From contig VHZZ01048347.1 of assembly GCA_009801015.1 (NCBI GenBank), positions 1 to 22,021 on the forward strand: a stretch of DNA of 22,021 bases, in the 5' to 3' direction. Made by a program: the position numbers and the translations under genes. This DNA comes from Silene noctiflora (lineage: Eukaryota; Streptophyta; Magnoliopsida; Caryophyllales; Caryophyllaceae). The notes under the pieces were generated by a model. It ran no database searches, was not told the DNA's origin, and saw nothing but the letters and a program-made list of their open reading frames with translations. Shown here piece by piece: positions 8,110 to 19,104 of the stretch (positions are counted from its first letter, which is position 1; every line of letters starts with the position of its first letter).

Positions 8110-9373
8110 ACAGAATGTGACCACTAGACTCCTTCGGAGTGTAACCTACGCTCGTTCGCATCGATCCGCGTCCCAAAGCTTCTTATTGGCCGAGAAGTAT
8201 CATATGGGTCCTCGTCGTGACCCTTTTACTGGTAGCTCGAGTTCTAAGGTGAGTAAGAACAAGAAAGAAAAAGAGGGCTATCTTTCACCAGCCCCAGCTA
8301 TATAGAAGAGGAAAAAGAAGTCCCACTAGAATCAGCTGTTTTATAATAGTAAAGTAAAGGCTATTTCACGTATTCATCTTCAAAAGTATATTCATCTAGG
8401 GTCTCGCCCACCTGCTCTCACTAGGTCAGGAGAAAACCAAACATTAGATTAAGAGCTGCTCCTCAGAAAGCTGGAAAAAAAGACCTATTCCCTTCCTTAA
8501 CAGTCGAGTAACTTCCTACCTCGAATGTCCTGTCCAATCATTACAGTTGCGTATCATAGCGATGGAGAGCTTAACATTTTTATTTTGCTAATATGGTTAG
8601 ACTTTAAGGTTCTCCTCTATTTTTTCCTTTATAATCTGTAACAAGAATTAAGAACAAGTCCTTTTCTTTATTATATAATTTGTACTTTATTTGTGAAAAA
8701 AGTTACGCTTACGCGACCCCTTTACTTGTATGTATGCAAATATAATAATGTGGTTATTCGGTGGTAGAACCCATGGGAGGAAGCCCTTTTCCTATTGACA
8801 GCGGATGACAATCTTTATCGTTTTTTTTCTTTTGTCCTACCTATAAAAAAAAGGAACCAAGCAACAAAACGAGGAGCGCCTTGCTCGAGGTAGTCCTACT
8901 TTTCTACAGGTAGGATAGGAAAGCTGCGGTTGCCTTGATTAGATGATAGCCGCCCTGAGCTGGTAGTGGTATGGCAGTTCCTCTTTTACGAGTGTAAATC
9001 TAAAGAAGTAGATGGCGTTTTAGGCGATGTAGTCTCGTCTGAGGCAGTATCTGGAAGCGGTATCTTATGATATATGACATAGGGAATAGCCTCACCTCAG
9101 ATACTATACTAAAGAAGGGAGCCCTTCAAATAAAGCCTTAGGCGCTTATGATTACATAGCTGTAATATCATCTTATTGAAAGGGCCATCCTCCAATTTCT
9201 AAGATAAAGAAAAAGTAGAATATGAAGAAGGTATTCATGCGCTGTAATTCGTCTATTGTTACTCCCTATCCGGTTGGGCGGTTAACCCTGCCATGTCATC
9301 TTGCTTGCTAAAATACTTATCTTTCTACTGCTTATAAAAAGAATGCAACTGCAGTATTACTTGCTATGGGTCC
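8110..9373. other. Non-coding stretch of the repeat unit, fourth part (copy A)
   Basis: No gene recognised. A 62-codon GTG-started frame, serine- and arginine-rich, lies at 8117-8305 and is probably chance. A long-range inverted repeat occupies 8835-8915. An A+T-rich section around 8580-8760 shows no further structure that I could see. Confidence 0.4.
8835..8915. repeat. 11-bp inverted repeat, 59-bp spacer (copy A)
   Basis: The arm TCCTACCTATA (8835-8845) is complementary at 10 of 11 positions to 8905-8915 (TACAGGTAGGA). A shorter TCCTAC at 8894-8899 competes for the right arm. The copy is at 17085-17165. Confidence 0.45.
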
Positions 9374-9577
9374 TTGGGCATTGTAATTGCTACCCCTGAA
9401 ATACCTTCCTACCCTATTAAGCATTTTAAGCTTCTTTATGAATTTGCGAAGAAGGGGATTAATGACCTTCTTCAATCAACTCTGAAAACTAGACCCGTTC
9501 CGTCGTCTCGAGCCATCCTGCATGCTTTAATGGATTGGATAGGGGCTTTCAGAGTCCGGAAAGGAGAATTCAAATAA
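9374..9577 (+). CDS. Hypothetical 67-codon frame with hairpin after stop (copy A)
   Basis: The frame is open from a TAA about 11 codons before 9374. It has no early ATG and the nominal start is TTG, so it may be the 3' remnant of a gene. The predicted chain is protein-like: the segment YPIKHFKLLYEFAKKGINDL, then basic and proline positions (KTRPVPSSRA), then ILHALMDWIGAF and a basic end (RVRKGEFK). There is no membrane span. I do not recognise the family. A 6-bp hairpin begins at the first base after the stop. The copy is at 17624-17827. Confidence 0.2.
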   Translation: MGIVIATPEIPSYPIKHFKLLYEFAKKGINDLLQSTLKTRPVPSSRAILHALMDWIGAFRVRKGEFK

Positions 9578-9596
9578 GAGAGGGTCCTGTCCTCTC
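9578..9596 (+). terminator. Hairpin directly after the 9374-9577 frame
   Basis: GAGAGG (9578-9583) pairs with CCTCTC (9591-9596). A G-U pair extends the stem to seven. It starts on the base following the TAA. The copy is at 17828-17846. Confidence 0.3.
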
Positions 9597-10063
9597 GAAG
9601 CAGCAAGAATTCCACAAGTGGCAGAGTAACCACACTATCCTCCTTCTTCCCTTGTAAAGGGTTCCCGCCTAAATTTAATGTCTCATTATAACGAGAGGTG
9701 AGTGGGCGAAACCCTGTCTCATAGACGGATGATTGCGTTAAATGTAAAGGCGCGAAACGAGGTCAGGAAGCATCTTAGTGGTGAAAGGCGAGTTCGTTAG
9801 TGAGCGATTCCCTTCCACCTGTCTTCACTTCTTTTTATTCTATTCTCATCGAAGTAAAAAATTGAAAAAAGCTCCCCCCCCCCCCCTTGCCTGTAGATCT
9901 CCTCCGGACCCCTTCCTATGCTTTCTAATATATGCTAGTTCTTTTAGATTCTTCGGACCCTATGTTCAGTCAATCCTCCCTTATTAGAGTGGGTTTAGCA
10001 TGAGTCTTCGCTCTTTCTTAGCACAACTTACTTAAAGAAAGATTAATCAAATCAAAGGCAACA
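9597..10063. other. End of the repeat unit (copy A)
   Basis: No gene recognised. A run of 13 C residues lies at 9874-9886, the longest C homopolymer seen. A GTG-started 69-codon frame crosses it (9778-9987) and owes its proline run to it, so I treat that frame as chance. Confidence 0.45.
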
Positions 10064-10064
10064 N
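10064..10064. other. Ambiguous base N at the repeat junction
   Basis: The only non-ACGT character in the window, and the first base of copy B. The equivalent base is A at the start of copy A (1814) and G just past the end of copy B (18314). It may mark a scaffold join, an unresolved A/G mixture, or low coverage. Confidence 0.95.
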
Positions 10065-10643
10065 GGGACTTGTGATCAGATTCATTTTACCCAATAACCA
10101 GATAGCCTTGTGAATGTCAACGAAAGAACCCAGGCAGTAAGATAGGAAATCCCCCCGCCTACGGCTGAGCTACCTCTTATATTAAGTCCTTCTTCTACGT
10201 ATACGAATTGAGTGATCTTAGTTGGGGCACGCGGAGATTTGAAAAAAAAAAAAGAAGAGAATCGAGATCGGGATACCAGGTCTTGGGCTTGAATTCTAAC
10301 TACTCTATCTGGTTAATCATATGGGATCTTCTCGTCCCCTTACAAGGTTTCCTCGCATTGCAACCTATACTTTTCTCTTCATACATACAAATTCTAATGC
10401 TAAACCATTGAACTAGAGGTAGGTATTGGCACGGGTCTTCTAGTCTTGTCGTTAGAGAAAGATAGATCTGGGAATCTCAGTCTACTTCCGATGTCCGCTT
10501 TGAACAGCTATAGCTTAATTATCCTTTCGCTCTCATCAGACTCGGTTTCGTAAGTACTGGACTCAATTAAGAAGAAAGGAAAAAATATCTATCTTTGTAA
10601 GATCCGCCCATACCCATAAGATGAGCTCAAGAAAGAGTGTGGG

Positions 10644-10874
10644 ATGAAGAAAGAAAATCTTTTTCCAGTAATGGCCGGTAGGCCGATAAGTCTGTCTCGC
10701 TTGGATCTTGGATTCTGGGAAAATGCAGGTAATGATCCAGCTCTGGTTATGAATTCAGGAAAAGCATTTAATGACGAAGCCTTAATAGAGAAAGAAGTAC
10801 CACAGAAAGTTAAACCATTACCAGTTTACCGAGGTCGCATTCCCCGAGAGCCCCGGGTATATGAAAATGAATAA
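10644..10874 (+). CDS. Hypothetical 76-residue protein (copy B)
   Basis: Identical to the frame at 2394-2624, including the hairpin around the stop (10843-10885). If the duplication is real, both copies would be equally intact. Confidence 0.25.
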   Translation: MKKENLFPVMAGRPISLSRLDLGFWENAGNDPALVMNSGKAFNDEALIEKEVPQKVKPLPVYRGRIPREPRVYENE

Positions 10875-13004
10875 GGGGTTTCGGGATAAATCGTTAAAGT
10901 TGTAACATAAGGCGGCTCGTCCACTTCCGATTCCAGTGATAGTTAAGGCGTAGGTGTCGGCTTGCAGGGCGGAGACTAGACGACTCAAGTTTCAAGTTAC
11001 TGATGAATTTTAATTTTAAACGTAAATGAAAAAAGCTTCCCCTAATCCTAATCCTGCGAAGGGTACGCGTTAGATTTTTTGTGTGTTGCACATTATCCAA
11101 ATAAAAATGTCGAAAGTATGACCTACTAAAGAAGGGTACTGCCCTTTACTATGTTATGCTCAATAACTGCAAATCTTGCTCCTTCGACTACGTCTATGAA
11201 TAGAAAGAGTGCTTAGTTAGCGAGGTGGGCTTAACTCGGCGCCTTCCTCTGCCTTTGCTTGGGTTTGTATTTTGTTCGTAGGACTTGCAACTTGCCGAAA
11301 GCCCGAGTTGAAGATTCCCATTCATATGGGACCCAGCAAATCCGCATAGCTTTTAATACTTTAATAAGACTTTAATACTTTCTGGGAAAAGCAGAGTTTA
11401 CGAAACGAGCTTTAAGAATGAACTTTCTTAGTACCAAGTAAACGTAATTCAATTAGCTTTGAATTCACTTCGCTCGCTTTTGCTTTTGACCTTTCTCTGA
11501 GTGAGAATGAGACTTGTTCTTGATAAGAAGGATTCCGCCTTACGTCTAAGTAAAGTGGTTTCCCCGCATACGCATACGAAAGTCTTAAGTTAAGGTAGTT
11601 GATTGAAGACAAAAGATCATAATTTGTTGAATAATTTCGATCCTTCGCGCGCTACTTTCTTCAGCTGGCAAGGGCATCCGAGATTGATCCTTGAAGTGCA
11701 TTCTCTTGGTCTAATCAAAGGTGGGACTCGCAATTTAGATCGATGCCGAACCTTGCTATTGAGCTTTCGAGTAAAGAGGGGCATAGAGTCATAAAAAAGG
11801 CAGAATCTTATTGTCAATCTCGGTCATCCTGGAATGACTTTAACAAGTACCATTGCGCTAATCCTTTTCAAATGGCGGTAAGATCAGAAAAGAGAGTTTG
11901 GCGTTGGTAGTCTCGGAACGAGTCTAATATTTGATCCCTCTTTAAGCGGGCTAAAGTAGGCAAGAAATTTCATAGACCTTCTCGTTCATGATCCTTACTC
12001 AAAAGAGGAAGAGAGGCGGTCAAAGTACTATCTGCAGAAGATGGTCCACTCTACCACGCTTTCCAACGGTGCTATCCTGCTGCCTATCTTGGACTCGAGA
12101 AGAATCGAGCAAACCGAGAGGCAAAATATGTGAGTGAGTAAGAAAGACTGACTTCTCATTCTATCTAACTTACTGTCCCATTGGATAATGGACTACTTTA
12201 CTCAACAAAAGACTTCTAAGAGAGAGCGCTAAGAAAACAAGAGGCGAAATCGCCTCGCCCACCCAAGAAATCTATCACGACAAGCGATCCACCTGATGAG
12301 TCATCCAAACCAGTAAGCCAACAAGCTATACGCCCAACCTAAAATTTCATTCCACGTGCTTGGGAAAAGGCAAAGGCCCACCCTTTTGAGACGTTTCCTC
12401 GGGTAAGAAAAAAACTTTCTTCCTGGGGGGCTCCTTAAAAACCAATATAATCATATTCTTTTTAGGTCAGTATGAGGTCCCATGTCTTAAAGAAAAGAAG
12501 CTTTCAAAGGCAAAGAACGGGACTTACTTGAAGATGAAGTGGCCTGCTTTCTAAATCAATTCACAAGCCAAAATCACGACTTTGAAGAGCATGCACTTGG
12601 CTTTTCAGGCCTGAGACCTCGCAATTGCCCCCTTTTTACCTAATATAAGCCTTCGAGGAAGATCTTGTTTTTATTCTTTCTTTATGACTGGCTTGTTTTA
12701 TATAATATCTTATGAAGAGGAGCAGAAGGAAGTAAATTAACTTAGGTTTTCTCATAGCTTGCTGTGAGTATTGAACCAGAGCCCAGCTTTTCCTTTCCGG
12801 TTAGCGACTCCCACACGAAAAAGCTTTCCCCACAACTCTTGAGTCGACTTCTTTGACCCCCTTTTTTTTAGGCTGAGCCTGACTCCACCTTCATTCTCCT
12901 TGGCTTTGCTCTGAGGAAAAAACTCAAAGGATTGGTAAGGAAAGTCTGAATAAAGGAAGGTCTTTCGGATAGGACTCTTTCATGAAAAACTTTGTGCAGT
13001 TTGA

Positions 13005-13127
13005 ATGAAATTTACTGAACTTCGTAGAATCGTAAAAATGATTTCAAACGTCTTACTTTTCACGCCGGTCTCACCCGCTAAATGCGAGGTGCAATTGGTT
13101 CCTTTTTTCCGTGCAGTCTTAGGTTAG
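13005..13127 (+). CDS. 40-residue ATG-started small frame (copy B)
   Basis: Identical to 4755-4877; no family recognised. Confidence 0.13.
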   Translation: MKFTELRRIVKMISNVLLFTPVSPAKCEVQLVPFFRAVLG

Positions 13128-13998
13128 ACTTGAGCTGTCTTCTCCAACTTGCTTCACAGATGCCACCATATAGTAAGAAGCGTCTTTCTTCCTTTATCTA
13201 TTTATTAGCATTTCGGGGATCACGGGGGTAAGGCCCACTTTTTCATCACGGTTTGACTCATGTCTCCGATTGAACTTTCCTTCTTTCTTTTTAACTGACT
13301 CGATCTAAGGAGAGAGATTGAGTTGCGGTTAAGAGAAGTGCCTACTTAATGACCTTAAGCCTTCTTTTTTCTTATCTTAGTTATATTCTATTAGCCTTCC
13401 CCGTAACAAAAATGCCAAATGCGCTTGGTTTCGTCCATGACGTGAGATACTGGTGGGTCATTTACCCCACGAAGCTTCCATGCATCTTTTCTTGAGCTTC
13501 ATCGCTACGATTGCTGCTTCTCTTTCCACGTATAACTAAAAAGTGCTCATTCCTAATGAAAGGGAATAGAGGTAGGAATTAAATCGCCGAAGTTTTGCTC
13601 AAGCTTTTAAAAGAAGAGAAGAGGTTCGCTTACCACCTATGTCTAAGCTTTCAGGTGTCTAAGGCTTCAGGGAAAGTCTAAGAATTTACTCTCTTTTTTT
13701 CAGTATGTGTTTTATCTATTCTTTCAATAGAAACTAAAGAAGTAGCTTTCCAAGCATTGCATTTCTTAAGAACCAAGAGCCAGACTAGATTCTTTGATAA
13801 TCAAGAATGTGAGGACCAGCCCGTGTGATTCATCATCCATCATCCATCAATTTTCTCTTCTACTGAGCTTGCCTCGACTAAGTCTGATGACTCCTTTTCT
13901 GATAATGTTTCAAATTTCAAAACAAAGCTCATTAGCGAGTGGGGTTTACAGAAGATATGAAGCGAACGTGCGTAGAAAAAGAAAGAGGAGTTTAAGGT

Positions 13999-14262
13999 TT
14001 GGGAGCGTCTCCTTCTGCCCTGCCCTTGAAGTGGCAGTGCCTGATTGATAAAGAGACCCTTTTTAGTAGTAAGTGCTTTCTCCGCTTAAAGATAACAAGT
14101 CTAATGCTACAAGCGGGCTTAGAGATAGAAGGTATAGCCGGATTTAAGTCTCTACGTATCCCTCAGAATGAATTTCGGGAGCAGGTTTGGGTTAAGATGC
14201 CCTTGTTTCTGGAGATTCTATGCTACGAGCAGGCTGTTTCGAGCCTGCGAAACCTGATCTGA
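13999..14262 (+). CDS. Hypothetical 87-codon frame (copy B)
   Basis: Identical to 5749-6012. It opens with TTG and carries the 14229-14248 hairpin over its last codons. Confidence 0.13.
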   Translation: MGASPSALPLKWQCLIDKETLFSSKCFLRLKITSLMLQAGLEIEGIAGFKSLRIPQNEFREQVWVKMPLFLEILCYEQAVSSLRNLI

Positions 14263-15993
14263 ATATACTTACGGAAAGAACGAAGATGCTCGGCCTGCGG
14301 GAGAGGAAGAAGTGAGCGTTGTGCGCAAGATTAAAAGGAGAATCCTTTGTTATACACAAGAAAAAAAATATGCAGGAAAGCCTCAGTCTATTCTAAGAAC
14401 TTGGCCCAATAATCATTCGTCGAGGCGAATTCATTTACTAGCCTAAGTATTTCGAAAAATACTTAAACGCTCGAATGTAATACTTGCTCCGGGGGAGACT
14501 CGACTAAAAAAGGTACGAAAACCTTAGACCCCTTCTCTGTATGCAGAACAGACATAGTACCGCTCAAGACCCTTTAGTACCTCCCCGAGTATTTCCTCGT
14601 CAAAAGCGCAATCGTTTCCGGTGACCATTTCTTTTTAGAAAAAAAAAAAAGCTCTATTTGGTGCTTTTGTAAGAGTCTGACCCTCCAGTATGGCTTAAGG
14701 AGGCTCACTTATTAACGCTTTGTTACGAAACTTGATCACAAGGAGCTTACCTTGTCCAATTCCTACATGTCTTATTGTCGATTACCGAGGAAGACTATGC
14801 CAGCTTACGTGTGCTGCGCTCCTACTTTTTTCCTGCTTAATCACTAATTAAAGTCATTATCCCCCAACTAAGAGCGAGGACAAGTGCACTATTCCGCATA
14901 CTTCTTCTGGTTATGCTATGTCCACATGCGACCTATCACGACATCATTCTACCTTATATATATTTTAAACCTTATGAATTTCCTGTGAGTTCAGTCTTTT
15001 GCAATTGTACCAAGACGGACTTTTTACTTATTTTAAACTGTTGTGGTAATATATGAGGTTCTGTTTCTATCGAGCTATTTCGAAATAGCACTTCTAAGCT
15101 AAAGAGCAAAAGACAGAAAAATTCAAGGTCTGGAAGAGGCTCATATATCATATTAAAACGAAGAAGAAAGGATGAGGTCCTCTAAGCTTTTAAGAACTCG
15201 AATGAGGTATGAGGTAGAGAGATTTCGTCTCCTTTTATTTCATTTATTTAATATAGAATTGCAGGTTCTTTGGTAATAGAATGCATATAAGGAAGGCCGG
15301 ACCTTTCTTCCATATCTATGATCTGTTCTTCGAGCCAGACCCACCCTTAGGCGGACGCAAGAAAGAATAAGAACCAACCAAAAGTCTGTACCATTTTGAT
15401 GTATTTGCGGAGTCAATTGAGGAGGTATGGAATGACTTACCTTTGGGAGTCAGCCAATAATGAAAGGAAACAAGCTGCTCCTCGATTGGCTGTTCGAGAA
15501 AGAAAGCAAATGATGAACCAAAGTCTACATATGGAAGTGAGGAGGAAGGGAAAGGGTCCCCGCAGAAAATTCCTTGACCGATAATAGGGATCCATCCTCC
15601 AGTTCCAAGGTTTCGTAGGTGAAACTACTCCTTTAATTAAACTAATTCAAATAAATCCAAGGGCATGCATCTACCTTATCTTTAACGCGGTATAGGCGGC
15701 GGCCGACGCGGATAAGTGGTCCAATGCCCCTGATGTTCTTACGGGCTTTATTATGTCGAGCCATCTCATGACTTATATTCCAGCCGCTGACTATCCTTGA
15801 TTTCAAAATAACATGCAAGTAATCTTCCTATCTCTCGGAAGTTCTACCATTAAGAATTTTTTTCTCCGTCGGCTTTAACTTCTATTGATGTGTTCTTTCC
15901 CTATCTTTAATGGTGTTTGGCCTCTACACGCACATGGAATGGAAGTTTGCAAAGGTAAGATCCTTTCTCTGGTGCGCCAACCACGGCTTGGTC

Positions 15994-16263
15994 TCAAGAA
16001 TACAATGTGAATACTAGGAAATAAAGGTTTATGAAGCAAAAGTCATCCTCCATCAGAACCGTTGTCGGGAAATCCTCCTTCTGTAAGGGGGCATTTCTTC
16101 CATAAATTGCTTTCCATAGATGGACTCTATTTAATTCCTTAGTTTCTTTACTTTCTCGAACAACCAACTCGCATTCTTGTGCTTGCAGCGCAGCTTTCCC
16201 ATCCGTTAAATTAATATCTCGACTAACCTGGAGGGGGCACAGGCTTGGAGACCACCCATTAAC
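15994..16263 (-). CDS. Minus-strand open frame with possible ACG start (copy B)
   Basis: Identical to 7744-8013. The candidate ACG start is at 16204-16206. Confidence 0.2.
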   Translation of the reverse strand, partial: VNGWSPSLCPLQVSRDINLTDGKAALQAQECELVVRESKETKELNRVHLWKAIYGRNAPLQKEDFPTTVLMEDDFCFINLYFLVFTLYS

Positions 16264-16341
16264 TCATGAACGCGAACCGCCAACTGGCAGACTGGCCTGC
16301 GTCTCACATATCCGGTAGTGTCCTTGCGTGTATGCTTTTTA

Positions 16342-16359
16342 TGTTAACATATGTTAACA
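16342..16359. repeat. 18-bp perfect palindrome (copy B)
   Basis: Same sequence as 8092-8109. Confidence 0.65.
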
Positions 16360-17623
16360 ACAGAATGTGACCACTAGACTCCTTCGGAGTGTAACCTACG
16401 CTCGTTCGCATCGATCCGCGTCCCAAAGCTTCTTATTGGCCGAGAAGTATCATATGGGTCCTCGTCGTGACCCTTTTACTGGTAGCTCGAGTTCTAAGGT
16501 GAGTAAGAACAAGAAAGAAAAAGAGGGCTATCTTTCACCAGCCCCAGCTATATAGAAGAGGAAAAAGAAGTCCCACTAGAATCAGCTGTTTTATAATAGT
16601 AAAGTAAAGGCTATTTCACGTATTCATCTTCAAAAGTATATTCATCTAGGGTCTCGCCCACCTGCTCTCACTAGGTCAGGAGAAAACCAAACATTAGATT
16701 AAGAGCTGCTCCTCAGAAAGCTGGAAAAAAAGACCTATTCCCTTCCTTAACAGTCGAGTAACTTCCTACCTCGAATGTCCTGTCCAATCATTACAGTTGC
16801 GTATCATAGCGATGGAGAGCTTAACATTTTTATTTTGCTAATATGGTTAGACTTTAAGGTTCTCCTCTATTTTTTCCTTTATAATCTGTAACAAGAATTA
16901 AGAACAAGTCCTTTTCTTTATTATATAATTTGTACTTTATTTGTGAAAAAAGTTACGCTTACGCGACCCCTTTACTTGTATGTATGCAAATATAATAATG
17001 TGGTTATTCGGTGGTAGAACCCATGGGAGGAAGCCCTTTTCCTATTGACAGCGGATGACAATCTTTATCGTTTTTTTTCTTTTGTCCTACCTATAAAAAA
17101 AAGGAACCAAGCAACAAAACGAGGAGCGCCTTGCTCGAGGTAGTCCTACTTTTCTACAGGTAGGATAGGAAAGCTGCGGTTGCCTTGATTAGATGATAGC
17201 CGCCCTGAGCTGGTAGTGGTATGGCAGTTCCTCTTTTACGAGTGTAAATCTAAAGAAGTAGATGGCGTTTTAGGCGATGTAGTCTCGTCTGAGGCAGTAT
17301 CTGGAAGCGGTATCTTATGATATATGACATAGGGAATAGCCTCACCTCAGATACTATACTAAAGAAGGGAGCCCTTCAAATAAAGCCTTAGGCGCTTATG
17401 ATTACATAGCTGTAATATCATCTTATTGAAAGGGCCATCCTCCAATTTCTAAGATAAAGAAAAAGTAGAATATGAAGAAGGTATTCATGCGCTGTAATTC
17501 GTCTATTGTTACTCCCTATCCGGTTGGGCGGTTAACCCTGCCATGTCATCTTGCTTGCTAAAATACTTATCTTTCTACTGCTTATAAAAAGAATGCAACT
17601 GCAGTATTACTTGCTATGGGTCC

Positions 17624-17827
17624 TTGGGCATTGTAATTGCTACCCCTGAAATACCTTCCTACCCTATTAAGCATTTTAAGCTTCTTTATGAATTTGCGAA
17701 GAAGGGGATTAATGACCTTCTTCAATCAACTCTGAAAACTAGACCCGTTCCGTCGTCTCGAGCCATCCTGCATGCTTTAATGGATTGGATAGGGGCTTTC
17801 AGAGTCCGGAAAGGAGAATTCAAATAA
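17624..17827 (+). CDS. Hypothetical 67-codon frame with hairpin after stop (copy B)
   Basis: Identical to 9374-9577, followed by the same hairpin at 17828-17846. Confidence 0.2.
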   Translation: MGIVIATPEIPSYPIKHFKLLYEFAKKGINDLLQSTLKTRPVPSSRAILHALMDWIGAFRVRKGEFK

Positions 17828-18808
17828 GAGAGGGTCCTGTCCTCTCGAAGCAGCAAGAATTCCACAAGTGGCAGAGTAACCACACTATCCTCCTTCTTCC
17901 CTTGTAAAGGGTTCCCGCCTAAATTTAATGTCTCATTATAACGAGAGGTGAGTGGGCGAAACCCTGTCTCATAGACGGATGATTGCGTTAAATGTAAAGG
18001 CGCGAAACGAGGTCAGGAAGCATCTTAGTGGTGAAAGGCGAGTTCGTTAGTGAGCGATTCCCTTCCACCTGTCTTCACTTCTTTTTATTCTATTCTCATC
18101 GAAGTAAAAAATTGAAAAAAGCTCCCCCCCCCCCCCTTGCCTGTAGATCTCCTCCGGACCCCTTCCTATGCTTTCTAATATATGCTAGTTCTTTTAGATT
18201 CTTCGGACCCTATGTTCAGTCAATCCTCCCTTATTAGAGTGGGTTTAGCATGAGTCTTCGCTCTTTCTTAGCACAACTTACTTAAAGAAAGATTAATCAA
18301 ATCAAAGGCAACAGGCGACTTCCGTAGAAAACCTACTGCTCTTATTAGGAACTTCTCTTTTTATACAAATTGCACAAAGAAAGTAAAAAGATTACCAATT
18401 AACGAGTAAGCACAGCCTTTCACTGAAAGAGGGGTCTATCCTATATAAGAAAAAGAATAAGAGAAATAAATTCCAAAGCTATATGCTTCGAAACTCTAAG
18501 GAGCGCTTCTTAGTCGATTAAAAGAAAGTCTTTTATGCAATCACATCACTAAGGGGAAAAGTCTAATTGGTTAAAACGAACTTGTCTCAAGGCTTCGGGA
18601 ACAAGATTTGCTTCTTACTCAAACTCAAAACTTTTGTATTTATCAAGAAAGTCTCAAGATTAAATAAGACATCTAGCGCGTGCTTTCAAACGACGATTAA
18701 TTGGGTACTCCCGGCGCCTCCACCACAGGGTTGTCTACGAGGAAGGTTGGTGGTCAATGCTCTCTGATTGTTCAAGTAAAACGTGGCTTGAGAGTCAATA
18801 GTAGCTAG

Positions 18809-18874
18809 CGACTCGAGTAAAGATGGCCCAACACAGTTAGAAAACTCTGCTAGGATTTTTTTCTACTCGAGTCG
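18809..18874. repeat. 11-bp perfect inverted repeat, 44-bp spacer
   Basis: CGACTCGAGTA (18809-18819) and TACTCGAGTCG (18864-18874) are exact reverse complements. Inside, TAGAAAA (18838-18844) can pair with TTTTCTA (18859-18865), which overlaps the right outer arm by two bases, giving alternative folds. Confidence 0.6.
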
Positions 18875-19063
18875 TCCACCGTCCACGAACAGAAGGGGCG
18901 CAGGCTTTGCTAAGCTCAATCAGTCCCAGCGAACATCTTTCCGAGGCAGCTGTTGCCAGGTAGCTATGTCCTCATCACTGTAGCTACTTCATAACACTGA
19001 AAGTCAATTCAAAGCACAGGGGCCTCTGACAACATGGATTAAGAGACGGTAATGGAACGAATA

Positions 19064-19104
19064 GCCCTCTTATTAAAGTTGTGAAGGTTATTTTAATAAG
19101 GGGC
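19064..19104 (+). terminator. Strong 13-bp hairpin followed by a T run
   Basis: GCCC-T-CTTATTAAA (19064-19077) pairs with TTTAATAAGGGGC (19092-19104) over 13 positions with a single bulged T and a 14-base loop. Six T residues follow at 19113-19118. No frame ends just upstream, so the link to a transcript is unknown; it could be an RNA 3'-end structure or a recombination-prone palindrome. Confidence 0.4.

Larger units (their letters stand above)
1814..10063. repeat. Large tandem repeat, copy A (8,250 bp)
   Basis: This unit is followed immediately by a second copy in the same orientation. Every landmark I followed (open frames, homopolymers, palindromes, end sequences) recurs exactly 8,250 bp downstream, and I saw no substitution or indel. 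The left end follows CCAAGACA; the unit begins with the base A at 1814 and then GGGACTTGTG, and it ends with AAGGCAACA at 10063. The trinucleotide ACA before each start makes the true breakpoint ambiguous by a few bases. The content is mostly non-coding, with the low-confidence frames and hairpins listed separately. Confidence 0.97.
10064..18313. repeat. Large tandem repeat, copy B (8,250 bp)
   Basis: Direct continuation of copy A in the same orientation. Apart from the N at its first base I found no difference from copy A when comparing landmarks and lines. It ends with AAGGCAACA at 18313; the single-copy sequence GGCGACTTCC then begins. Add 8,250 to any copy A coordinate to obtain its counterpart here. 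Confidence 0.97.

Noticed and set aside
8117-8305. 62-codon serine/arginine-rich frame
   Set aside because: GTG start, biased composition and no family; a chance frame is more likely.
9374-9577. Possible fossil of a mitovirus or retroelement, since such pieces are common in plant mitochondrial DNA
   Set aside because: No polymerase, reverse transcriptase or integrase signature could be seen, and no terminal repeats flank it.
9778-9987. 69-codon frame with a proline run
   Set aside because: The prolines come only from the 13-C homopolymer; no coding character beyond that.
1814-18313. Long terminal repeats of a giant mobile element
   Set aside because: The copies are adjacent, with no internal region between them, no target-site duplication and no transposase or integrase frame. 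Tandem duplication explains the pattern.
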